DNA of 13,054 nt. It comes from Actinomycetota bacterium (GTDB lineage Bacteria > Actinomycetota > Acidimicrobiia > Spongiisociales > UBA5794). Below the pieces are notes generated by a model. It was not told where the DNA came from. It worked only from the letters and a program-made list of their open reading frames with translations, and did no database searches. A program made the position numbers and the translations under genes. Below, one piece after another: positions 1 through 6,142 of this stretch. The stretch is taken from assembly GCA_003648875.1 (NCBI GenBank), contig QMQC01000018.1, forward strand, positions 1 to 13,054. Direction: 5' to 3'. How positions within the stretch are numbered: position 1 is the stretch's first letter; each line of letters opens with the position of its first letter.

Positions 1-843
1 GCTCTGGAGGGCTTCCACGGTATCACCGAGTCGAATCCCCGACAGTGTCTCAAGAACCGGATCCGGAGTGCCAGATTCGGCTGTCTCGTACCGGTATGCG
101 ATGAAGTTCGCGTCGTCGGCGTAGCCGTCAAAGATCGCTTCGAGATCGCTCCAACGGAGCGAATACCATTCGTGGGAGGCACAAAGGTCTGTGTCGAGAC
201 CTGCGGCGTCAGCTTCTCCGAGGCTGGCAACCAGTGCTCCCGCAGCTTCCCCGATGGAGGAGCCGAGGGCGATCGGGCCGATGCCAGCGGCCTTGAGCCC
301 GAGCTCGGTGACAGGTATCGGATCACCGACCGTCTGCCACGTGCCGGCAAGCGGATACGGGACGGTGGTTGTGGTCGTACTTGTCGTCGTTGTGGTCGTA
401 CTTGTCGTCGTTGTGGTGGTACTTGTCGTCGTTGTCGCCTGAGTGGTCGTCGTGTCTCCCGCCGCGACGGTGTCACCAGATCCTGTGCCGCCTCGGTTGA
501 CGAACACGAGCATCCACACAGCAGCAACCGCGACGAGTAGCACAAACGGTATGAGCCACTTCGCCTTGCTGGACTTCGGCTCGGGTGGAAGAGTCCAGTC
601 CTCGAAGCTGAACTCTCCTGTGTCGTCGAGTTCTGGTGGTGGGGGAGGGATCGAAGTCGAATCCTGGGTCGTGTCGGCTGCGGCGACAGGTACCACGCCT
701 GGCGTAGTCGCAGTAGGTGGAGTCATGTCGCTGACGCTCACGTCGATCCATGGCTTGCCGCAGCTGGGGCACAGCGTCTCGTCGGCCGGACGCCGGGCTC
801 CGCAGTGGATGCAGACCGGAAGGTTCGAGGAGGTGTTTGTCAT
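1..843 (-). CDS. Zinc-ribbon, single-pass membrane protein with Thr-rich linker (partial, C-terminus off the left edge)
   Basis: An ATG at 843 opens a frame that stays open for 281 codons to the window edge, so the C-terminus is missing. Residues 11-14 (CIHC) and 25-28 (CPSC) form a four-Cys zinc ribbon. A Pro/Thr-rich acidic stretch follows, then a membrane helix at about 96-115 preceded by a Lys-rich segment (SSKAK). Next comes a Thr/Ser linker at about 131-160, encoded partly by three 21-bp tandem repeats, and an outer domain from about 163 onward. The topology is probably ribbon inside, domain outside. I do not recognise the outer domain; it contains two similar stretches, GIGPIALGSSIGEAAGAL and SGIRLGDTVEAL, which may be repeated motifs. 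Zinc-ribbon plus membrane helix plus Thr linker is common in actinobacterial surface or signalling proteins. It lies 56 bp below the Rrf2 gene at 900-1319 on the same strand; a TATCCT box 7 nt before the ATG suggests its own promoter. The gene call is firm; its function is unknown. Confidence 0.85.
   Translation of the reverse strand, partial: MTNTSSNLPVCIHCGARRPADETLCPSCGKPWIDVSVSDMTPPTATTPGVVPVAAADTTQDSTSIPPPPPELDDTGEFSFEDWTLPPEPKSSKAKWLIPFVLLVAVAAVWMLVFVNRGGTGSGDTVAAGDTTTTQATTTTSTTTTTTSTTTTTTSTTTTTVPYPLAGTWQTVGDPIPVTELGLKAAGIGPIALGSSIGEAAGALVASLGEADAAGLDTDLCASHEWYSLRWSDLEAIFDGYADDANFIAYRYETAESGTPDPVLETLSGIRLGDTVEALQS
370..432 (-). repeat. Three tandem 21-bp repeats encoding the Thr-rich linker
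   Basis: Units lie at 370-390, 391-411 and 412-432. The first two are identical and the third differs by one base. The unit length is a multiple of three and each unit encodes TTTSTTT on the minus strand, so copy-number change would lengthen or shorten the linker without breaking the frame. It is a coding minisatellite, not a mobile or CRISPR repeat. Confidence 0.9.
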
Positions 844-885
844 GGTCCTGAGGATACGAATGAGGTCCGAATACAGCGTGTCTTT

Positions 886-907
886 GGAGCTTTCAGCTGT
901 CAGCTCT
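886..907 (-). terminator. Possible weak hairpin at the 3' end of Rrf2 copy 1
   Basis: A short inverted repeat (GAGCT...AGCTC around a CAGCTG centre) overlaps the stop codon of the regulator. The stem is only about 5 bp with no T-run, so termination here is a weak suggestion. Confidence 0.2.
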
Positions 908-1319
908 TCCCGGTGCACGGCCTGACGTTGGCCTCGATCGATGCAGCCGCGAGCTCGATGAGCATCGCATCCTTGGCTTTCTGCCACGGCTCGTGTAGGG
1001 CGCAAAGATCGAACTCGGGACACGGGATCCCTCTCTGCACACAGCCCTGATCGTTGATGCTGCCTTCTATGACATCGATGACTTCAAGAACGGAGACCTT
1101 CTCGAGCGAGGCAAGCAACCGGTAACCGCCTCGAGGGCCCGGTGTGGATGACACCCAGCCGGCCTTGACCAAAGGCGAAATCACCTGAGGGAGGTAATGT
1201 GTAGTGATGCCGAGCTTCTCGGCGAGGGACTTGCCTGCAATCGTTTCGCCTTCAGCGTCCCCTATGCAGCGCATGGCTTTGAGTGCCAGGTCAGATTTCT
1301 TCGTCATCTCGAGGCGCAT
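900..1319 (-). CDS. Rrf2-family Fe-S transcriptional regulator, three-Cys type (Rrf2 copy 1)
   Basis: This is a 139-residue protein of normal Rrf2 length. Its N-terminal winged helix begins MRLEMTKKSDLAL, with the recognition helix around 38-50 and the wing at GPRGGYRL (61-68). The cluster-binding loop carries Cys93, Cys100 and Cys106, spaced C-x6-C-x5-C, followed by His109 in CALHEPW. In E. coli IscR the [2Fe-2S] ligands are three Cys and a His two residues beyond the last Cys, so the set here is IscR-like. Asp10 also matches the Asp ligand of Streptomyces NsrR, so either cluster type is possible. The ATG at 1319 has AGGAAA about 6 nt upstream. It lies directly below the nos operon terminator and has its own promoter. 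It is the only one of the three Rrf2 copies here with all three Cys. NO, O2 or Fe-S status are plausible signals; which one is not decidable from sequence. Confidence 0.9.
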   Translation of the reverse strand: MRLEMTKKSDLALKAMRCIGDAEGETIAGKSLAEKLGITTHYLPQVISPLVKAGWVSSTPGPRGGYRLLASLEKVSVLEVIDVIEGSINDQGCVQRGIPCPEFDLCALHEPWQKAKDAMLIELAAASIEANVRPCTGKS

Positions 1320-1330
1320 GACGGTTTCCT

Positions 1331-1352
1331 TAATTCGTTAGGGGGCAATATA
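1331..1352 (-). promoter_or_regulatory. Promoter/operator region of Rrf2 copy 1
   Basis: On the minus strand a TATATT -10-like box (1352-1347) is followed by GAATTA (1336-1331) inside CCTAACGAATTAAGG, 11 nt before the ATG. The same GAATTAGG-like element follows the -10 box of the other two Rrf2 genes in this window, so it is probably the family operator. The outer half-site is poor here, and no clear -35 box is seen. Confidence 0.5.
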
Positions 1353-1396
1353 GGGACTGTGGGCGATGAACGTGACGCAATCGCCTTGTTGATGAA

Positions 1397-1434
1397 GTAC
1401 CGATGGGGTCCCCGACGGGGGATCCCATCGGTAC
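1397..1434 (-). terminator. Hairpin terminator of the nos operon
   Basis: A 17-bp stem (1397-1413 with 1418-1434) around a 4-nt loop (GACG) begins 8 nt beyond the stop codon of the cytochrome gene. All pairs are Watson-Crick except one position, 1408/1423, which is A-C in the minus-strand transcript. There is no long T-run after it, which is common for actinobacterial terminators. It separates the nos operon from the next Rrf2 gene. Confidence 0.75.
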
Positions 1435-1442
1435 CGCCTCTT

Positions 1443-1841
1443 CTAGTTCTGGGCCTGTAGGTAAGCCGCTACGTCGAGGAGATCCTGATCATCGAGAGAC
1501 GGGTTACCTCCCTTGGGCGGCATGTCCACGCCGCTCGTGTTGTCCGGATCGCTTGTCGGGCGACCTTGGGCGATGAACTCTGCAAGATCCGCCTCGGACA
1601 TTGAGCTCACGAATTCGCTCGGGGCCAGGGGAAGACCGAGCCCTTCGATACCGGCGAGGTCAGGACCGTGGCACGCAGTGCACGTTCCCTTGTAGATGTC
1701 GGCACCTGCTACCGCGTCACCTGCACCACTCGATGGCGGTGCGGTCGCATCACTTCCGTCACTGTCACTGCTCCCGCCACCGCACGCGGCGAGGGCGAGA
1801 GCGAGTACAGCAACGAGAGTTATCAGTTTGTTCGTCTTCAT
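1443..1841 (-). CDS. Monohaem cytochrome c lipoprotein, likely electron donor to NosZ
   Basis: This 132-residue protein has a lipoprotein signal (lipobox LAAC, Cys20), a Ser/Asp/Gly-rich spacer (21-45) and a small class I cytochrome c domain. Haem is attached at C54-T-A-C57-H58, and Met107 in VDMPPKGG is the probable distal iron ligand. It is predicted to sit on the outer face of the cytoplasmic membrane and carry single electrons. The ATG at 1841 is chosen because it begins the signal peptide and follows AAGGAAG; the open frame extends further upstream to 1955, but that part lacks sense and overlaps nosL. It is the last gene of the nos operon, 19 nt after nosL. Clade II nos clusters usually carry their own c-type cytochromes, so a role in passing electrons to the Cu-A site of NosZ is likely but inferred. 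Confidence 0.9.
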   Translation of the reverse strand: MKTNKLITLVAVLALALAACGGGSSDSDGSDATAPPSSGAGDAVAGADIYKGTCTACHGPDLAGIEGLGLPLAPSEFVSSMSEADLAEFIAQGRPTSDPDNTSGVDMPPKGGNPSLDDQDLLDVAAYLQAQN

Positions 1842-1860
1842 TCGTCTTCTTCCTTTGTTC

Positions 1861-2379
1861 CTAGTGGTCATGATCTGTTGGGTTGCCGTCCATATCCATG
1901 TCCATGTGGTGATCGCCGACGAGTCCTTCGTGTACGGGCATTGCGAACACGACATCCCATTGGATCACCTCTCCGTCCACGTTCGAGGCAAATGCCTCTG
2001 CTCGCTCCTCGTCATTGAAGGCGAGAATGCTGTGTCCCATGGGGGTGGAAACCGACAGCGTAGCAACGAAGTAGGCGTTTGCGACGTCGACCAGTTCTGC
2101 GGTCTCGAAGTCGTGTACCCATGTGTGCTCTGGATCCAGCGTGTCACCCGTTGCCCGCTGATGGAGTAGTAGCCCCCCGAGATCATCGAAGATCTTCTCC
2201 GTTCCGTCATCGACGGTGTACGCCGCAGCGAGGTTCTCCTCGCTGATGATCATGCCGCACTGGACACAGATGTCTCTGCCGTATTTGATATCCGGAGATC
2301 CCTCGGCAGCTGCGGCTCCAGTACAAGCGGCGAGGGCAACGGTGAGCAGCAGGATGAGTGCAGCGACAGTCTGTTTCAT
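1861..2379 (-). CDS. nosL: NosL copper chaperone lipoprotein
   Basis: The protein has 172 residues with a lipoprotein signal (LAAC, Cys19). The family hallmark follows: C38-V-Q-C41-G-M43, the Cys/Met site that binds Cu(I) in NosL. A second conserved patch is TPMGHSILAFNDEERAEAFA (112-131). NosL delivers copper to the NosDFY complex for building the Cu-Z centre of N2O reductase. The C-terminus (150-172) is unusually rich in His, Met and Asp (DHHMDMDMDG, then HDH) and may be an added metal-binding tail. The ATG at 2379 overlaps the nosY stop (ATGA) and has AGGAG upstream; the longer frame to 2463 would run into nosY and is rejected. Confidence 0.92.
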   Translation of the reverse strand: MKQTVAALILLLTVALAACTGAAAAEGSPDIKYGRDICVQCGMIISEENLAAAYTVDDGTEKIFDDLGGLLLHQRATGDTLDPEHTWVHDFETAELVDVANAYFVATLSVSTPMGHSILAFNDEERAEAFASNVDGEVIQWDVVFAMPVHEGLVGDHHMDMDMDGNPTDHDH

Positions 2380-3242
2380 AGATCTCCTATCCGATTGAAT
2401 CGCCACCAAGCCAGGATCGTCGGAACTACCACCCACGCGCCCATGACGAGAAAGAGCATCCATCCGAGGTTGTCCCCGAATGTGTCGACGGCGTAGCGAC
2501 CCGCGGGGCCGAGTACGTCGAGTGACCCGGAGAACGCCGTCAGTGAGGCGAGGCGGAAGGCCTCTACGGGATTGAGCACCGCGGTAAGGAGGAGACTCCA
2601 GGTCGGAAGGCTCGTCGCAACCGAGGTGCCTATGACACCGAGGTCACCGATGAACGCAAAGCCGAGCCACGTGAAGATTGCAATGCCGAGAGCAGCACTT
2701 GCACGATCGGCGAATGTGGAGATGAGCATTCCGAGACCGAGCATGGATACCGCAAGGAGCCACGACAGGATCGCTATCCGTATGAAGCTGTCCGCGTTCA
2801 CTCCACCACCCTGTGCAACGGTGATGATCCCGGCGATGCCGAATCCACCGAACACGGTAGCTGCCAGTGAGGCAGCGAGACCGAGGTAGGTCCCCCAAAA
2901 GGCCTCGGTCCGCGAGATCGGATGACTCAGCAGGAACCGGAGTGCCCCGTTCTCCTTCTGCCCTGCGATCGAGTATGCGCCAAGGGTCAAGCCCATGAGT
3001 GGCACGATGATTTGAGCGAGGGCGACAAGGGAGGCGGCAGTGCGTCCGAAGTTGCCAAAGCCTGCGACCTGGGAACCAGGGAGAGCGACGGCAGCCGTGA
3101 AACTTGCGAGCCCGGCAAATGCAAAGGTCCAAAGCCAGAACCACCTGCTATGGATCGCGTCGCGTATCTCCTTGCCTGCAATCGTTCCGATGGTGCTGAG
3201 GTCTGGTCGCTCAGGGCTATCGATCGATGCAACCGATGTCAT
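2376..3242 (-). CDS. nosY: NosY ABC transporter permease
   Basis: This is a 288-residue ABC-2 type integral membrane protein with about six hydrophobic segments. The first helix follows IHSRWFWLWTFAF, and the segment with GQKENGALRFLLSHPISRTEAFWG is the coupling region typical of NosY-like permeases. It should pair with NosF and bind NosD on the outer face to form the NosDFY complex needed for Cu-Z assembly. The start is put at ATG 3242, which overlaps the nosF stop as ATGA and has GGAGG 7 nt upstream. A GTG two codons earlier (3248) is too close to that ribosome site. Its stop overlaps the nosL start by 4 nt. Confidence 0.92.
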   Translation of the reverse strand: MTSVASIDSPERPDLSTIGTIAGKEIRDAIHSRWFWLWTFAFAGLASFTAAVALPGSQVAGFGNFGRTAASLVALAQIIVPLMGLTLGAYSIAGQKENGALRFLLSHPISRTEAFWGTYLGLAASLAATVFGGFGIAGIITVAQGGGVNADSFIRIAILSWLLAVSMLGLGMLISTFADRASAALGIAIFTWLGFAFIGDLGVIGTSVATSLPTWSLLLTAVLNPVEAFRLASLTAFSGSLDVLGPAGRYAVDTFGDNLGWMLFLVMGAWVVVPTILAWWRFNRIGDL

Positions 3243-4093
3243 CGCCACACCTCCAGATCCTTGATCTCGACGCCAGCGTGCTGGAGAGCAGCGACTGCGT
3301 CACCCTTTCCCTGAGCAGAGACCTCGACGAGAACGCCTCTCGAGTTCATCTTGGCGCTGAACCCTTGTTCATTGAGAACTGCGAGTGCTCTGTCGGCTGA
3401 TCCATTTGCCAGGATCAGATGAAGCCACACGCGGAGTCCGAGCTTCTCAGCCAGATCGGTTGGCCCACAGATGACGTTGATCCTGCCGTCCTCCATTGCA
3501 ACGACTCTGTCGACGAGCATGGCGACCTCTTCGATGTGATGGGAAGTGACGAGCAGCGTTCGACCGTCACGTCTGAGATCTTCGAGCAGCTCGATTGCAG
3601 CGTCGCGAGACCTTGCGTCGAGGTTTGAAGTGGGTTCATCGAGAAGGAGAATCGGGGGATCAGGAAGCAACGCGGTCGCTATGCCTAGACGCTGTTTCAA
3701 CCCGCCGGAGAGTTCGCGTACCCTCTTGGTGAGATGGTCTGTGAGGTCGACCAACTCTGCGACCTCGTCCACCCGATCTGGCCCGATCCCCCTCAGCGAC
3801 GCCGAGTAATCGAGAAGATCGTCCGCCGTCATCTCGTCGTAGAACGACAGCTCTTGTGGCACATAGCCCATGAGAGCTCGCACAGCCTTGCCCCGGCTCC
3901 GTGCATCGAGTCCGTCGACCGTGATCACGCCCTCGTATTTCACGAGTCCGAGAATGCATCGAACGACAGTGGTCTTCCCTGCGCCGTTTGGGCCCCACAG
4001 GGCAACGGACTCGCCCGCACCTACGTCGAGTGTGAAGTCTTTCACGACTTCCGTCGATCCGTAGCGTTTCGTAAGGCGTTGTATTTCGATCAT
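3239..4093 (-). CDS. nosF: NosF ABC transporter ATPase
   Basis: A 284-residue cytoplasmic ATPase with all ABC motifs in order: Walker A GPNGAGKTT (34-42), Q-loop Gln80 in YVPQ, signature LSGG (128-131), Walker B ILLLDEP (148-154) and H-loop His185. A C-terminal domain of about 80 residues follows (205-284), as in other NosF proteins and many ABC-2 exporters. It powers the NosDFY complex. It is translationally coupled to both neighbours: its ATG overlaps the nosD stop as ATGA (4093/4090), and its stop overlaps the nosY start the same way. The motif evidence gives an ABC ATPase; the specific NosF name comes from its place between nosD and nosY. Confidence 0.93.
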   Translation of the reverse strand: MIEIQRLTKRYGSTEVVKDFTLDVGAGESVALWGPNGAGKTTVVRCILGLVKYEGVITVDGLDARSRGKAVRALMGYVPQELSFYDEMTADDLLDYSASLRGIGPDRVDEVAELVDLTDHLTKRVRELSGGLKQRLGIATALLPDPPILLLDEPTSNLDARSRDAAIELLEDLRRDGRTLLVTSHHIEEVAMLVDRVVAMEDGRINVICGPTDLAEKLGLRVWLHLILANGSADRALAVLNEQGFSAKMNSRGVLVEVSAQGKGDAVAALQHAGVEIKDLEVWR

Positions 4094-5475
4094 GCGAGCG
4101 TCCTTCCCTTTGAACTGTGGCGGCGCCGCGAGGGGAGGAGTGCCACTGCGGCACCGCCAGCGAGCATGAGAAGCGAAGCGATGAGGAGGCCGAACCCGGA
4201 TCCTCCGTTGAGGCTGTGAACGGGAGCAAGTTCCGGCCTTGTCACGAGGGGGTGGCTGTCTTCGATGATCGGCTCCGGTCTCAGTACGGGGAACATCTGA
4301 GCGGCCAGATCTATCGCCATCGAGGCAGGTGTCTCATTGAAGAATGCAAGGTCGGGATACTTGTCTGTGAGGGTGTTGTAGAGGTCGTCGACCCGATAGC
4401 TGACATCCCCGATTCCATCACCATCTGCGTCATAACCAGCGAAATCACTCCAGTAGTTACCCCGACCGTCAACCGACCACGCATTCCCGCTGAAGCGTCC
4501 GGATGATGTGATGCCGACCTGTTCGACGTTGTCGATGAATGTGTTCCCTGAGAAGCTGTTGTGTTTCACAGCGGGGAGGAACGACGCCCCGATCTGGTTG
4601 TACGCGAACAGGTTCTCGAGGATCCAGCCCTCGGAACCTGCTGACGAAGGACTGTTGTCCAGATAGAGGCCGACCCGATTGGACACAAAACGGTTTCCAC
4701 TGAGAGTGAAATTGTCCATGTCCTTCAGACCAAGTCCGTAGCCACTTGGACCTGAGTTCTCTGCCATGACGTTGTTGGCAATCGTCACGTCGCGGCTGTA
4801 CATCATGAAGGCGCCAACGGAGTTCGAACTCAAGATGTTGCCTTCGATCGTTGCGCCGTCCGAGTACATGAAGTGCAGTCCGTAGCGGCCGTCGGAGATC
4901 TCGTTGTTGCGAACAACGACACGGTCGGTGAACCAGAACACGGTGTCACGCCCACCCTCGATGTTGTTGCCCTCGACTATCGAGCCAGGACTCTCCCAGA
5001 GTCTGATGCCGTCGCCCCGATTGGCGATGAAGACGTCCTTGGCCCCGACGATGTTGTTGGAGATCAAAGAGTCTGGTGCGGTACGAAGAAAGATGCCGAA
5101 CAGCACGTCCTCGAAGCGGTTGTTCCTGATGGTCACTCTCGGCGCCAGAACCGAGATCCCGCTGTCCTCGCGATCCAGTGAAGCGCCGCTTGCGCGGATG
5201 ACAACGTTTTCGATGGTCACGTCTGGTGCGGATACTTCGATGACGGTTCCGCTCCCACCGCCATCGATGACGGGCCATCCGTGACCAGTGATGGTCAGCG
5301 ACTTGTTGATCGTTGCCCCGCCGGTGTACGTGCCTGGTGCAAGGTCGATGATCGACCCCGGTGCTGCGTCGTCGATGATGGTCTGAAGATCGATCGACGC
5401 AACCTGGGCCGTTGAGGCGTTCGGAACCAGGGCGAATGCCATGGCGAGGATCAAGACGGCAGAGAGTCTGTGCAT
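4090..5475 (-). CDS. nosD: NosD periplasmic-type beta-helix copper/Cu-Z assembly protein, membrane-anchored
   Basis: A 461-residue exported protein. The signal peptide (1-23, cleavage likely after STA) is followed by a right-handed beta-helix made of repeated turns such as VTIENVVIRASG, VTIRNNRFEDV and VVVRNNEISDG, the CASH/NosD pattern. The motif DGIRLWESPGSIVEGNNIEGGRDTV (about 195-220) and the GNYWSDFAGYDADGDGIGD stretch are typical of NosD. A C-terminal helix (about 429-448) and a basic tail anchor it in the membrane, unlike the soluble periplasmic NosD of Pseudomonas. It binds NosFY and accepts copper from NosL during Cu-Z maturation. The ATG at 5475 shares its first base with the stop of the preceding gene (TGATG) and begins the signal peptide; the longer frame to 5703 is rejected. 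Confidence 0.93.
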   Translation of the reverse strand: MHRLSAVLILAMAFALVPNASTAQVASIDLQTIIDDAAPGSIIDLAPGTYTGGATINKSLTITGHGWPVIDGGGSGTVIEVSAPDVTIENVVIRASGASLDREDSGISVLAPRVTIRNNRFEDVLFGIFLRTAPDSLISNNIVGAKDVFIANRGDGIRLWESPGSIVEGNNIEGGRDTVFWFTDRVVVRNNEISDGRYGLHFMYSDGATIEGNILSSNSVGAFMMYSRDVTIANNVMAENSGPSGYGLGLKDMDNFTLSGNRFVSNRVGLYLDNSPSSAGSEGWILENLFAYNQIGASFLPAVKHNSFSGNTFIDNVEQVGITSSGRFSGNAWSVDGRGNYWSDFAGYDADGDGIGDVSYRVDDLYNTLTDKYPDLAFFNETPASMAIDLAAQMFPVLRPEPIIEDSHPLVTRPELAPVHSLNGGSGFGLLIASLLMLAGGAAVALLPSRRRHSSKGRTLA

Positions 5476-6131
5476 CAGCCAGCCTTTGTGTGGGCTTCGA
5501 TAAGAGGTTTGTAGGCCTTTCGGTGGTAGTAGAGCCCGGTCGCGACAAGCGCACTCGCCAGGAACGCGAGGATGAGGCCGAAGCCCGGAAGCGCGAGAGT
5601 GTCGAATTGGGCGATCTCCGCGGGTCCGAATATGGGTGGGGTGAATTCGCCGACTGCTGCAGCAAGAGGAGCAGCAGGGTCGAGATGGTGCCCGAAGTCC
5701 CACAGCCAGTACTGCAGGTCGATCATGAAGCCGATGGGAAACAGGAGTGCCGGTACAACGAGCGCAAGCACCCAGCGTGAATGGATGAGAAGTGCTGCGA
5801 CCAGCAGTCCGGCGAGTCCGAGGATCGCAGCAATCGCGATCGATCGTTCAAATGTTGCGGCGTCCTGGAACGAGCCCAACCCCACGTAGTGGTTGAGCCC
5901 TTCCAGTTCGCCAACGTCTCCGGTGAGACGGTTGACATAGGCTGTGACCGTCAGCCCCTCCGGAAACTGGGGTGCACTGAGCCTGAGAACCCAGTAGGGC
6001 AGCAATAGTGACACCATCAGCAGCATTGCTGCTGAGATGAACAGCCACGAGGGCAGTCGGTATCGCTCTGCGTGCTCGTGCATCTCTTCCCGTGAAACAC
6101 GGGGCCCCAGAATCCGGTCGGTAGCTGACAT
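5475..6131 (-). CDS. nosB: NosB-like integral membrane protein of the nos operon
   Basis: A 218-residue protein with four predicted membrane helices (about 28-49, 97-117, 119-138, 181-202). The outer loop between helices 1 and 2 carries LTVTAYVNRLTGDVGELEGLNHYVGLG, and the loop after helix 3 carries DFGHHLDP and FTPPIFG. The conserved-looking His residues (His81, His148, His149) could bind metal or haem, but this is a guess. Clade II nos clusters, for example in Wolinella, carry a membrane gene nosB directly between nosZ and nosD; the position and topology match here, so the name rests mainly on synteny. The function of NosB is not established. It starts 11 nt after nosZ and overlaps nosD by 1 nt, so it is part of the coupled operon. 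Confidence 0.65.
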   Translation of the reverse strand: MSATDRILGPRVSREEMHEHAERYRLPSWLFISAAMLLMVSLLLPYWVLRLSAPQFPEGLTVTAYVNRLTGDVGELEGLNHYVGLGSFQDAATFERSIAIAAILGLAGLLVAALLIHSRWVLALVVPALLFPIGFMIDLQYWLWDFGHHLDPAAPLAAAVGEFTPPIFGPAEIAQFDTLALPGFGLILAFLASALVATGLYYHRKAYKPLIEAHTKAG

Positions 6132-6142
6132 GGTCCTTGTCC

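Noticed and set aside
370..432. Short regular repeats that could suggest a CRISPR or satellite array
   Set aside because: The 21-bp units are contiguous with no spacers and encode Thr/Ser in frame within the minus-strand gene.
172..540. Plus-strand open frames over the left edge, one Arg/Cys-rich and one Val-rich
   Set aside because: They are antisense to the Thr repeats of the minus-strand zinc-ribbon gene; low-complexity composition follows from that.
443..925. A 160-codon plus-strand frame
   Set aside because: It is antisense to the zinc-ribbon gene, with no ribosome site and no recognisable domain.
1842..1955. N-terminal extension of the cytochrome gene
   Set aside because: It would place 38 residues before a clear lipoprotein signal and overlap nosL; the ATG at 1841 has a ribosome site.
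5476..5703. N-terminal extension of nosD
   Set aside because: It overlaps the nosB-like gene in another frame and would bury the signal peptide; TGATG coupling supports 5475.
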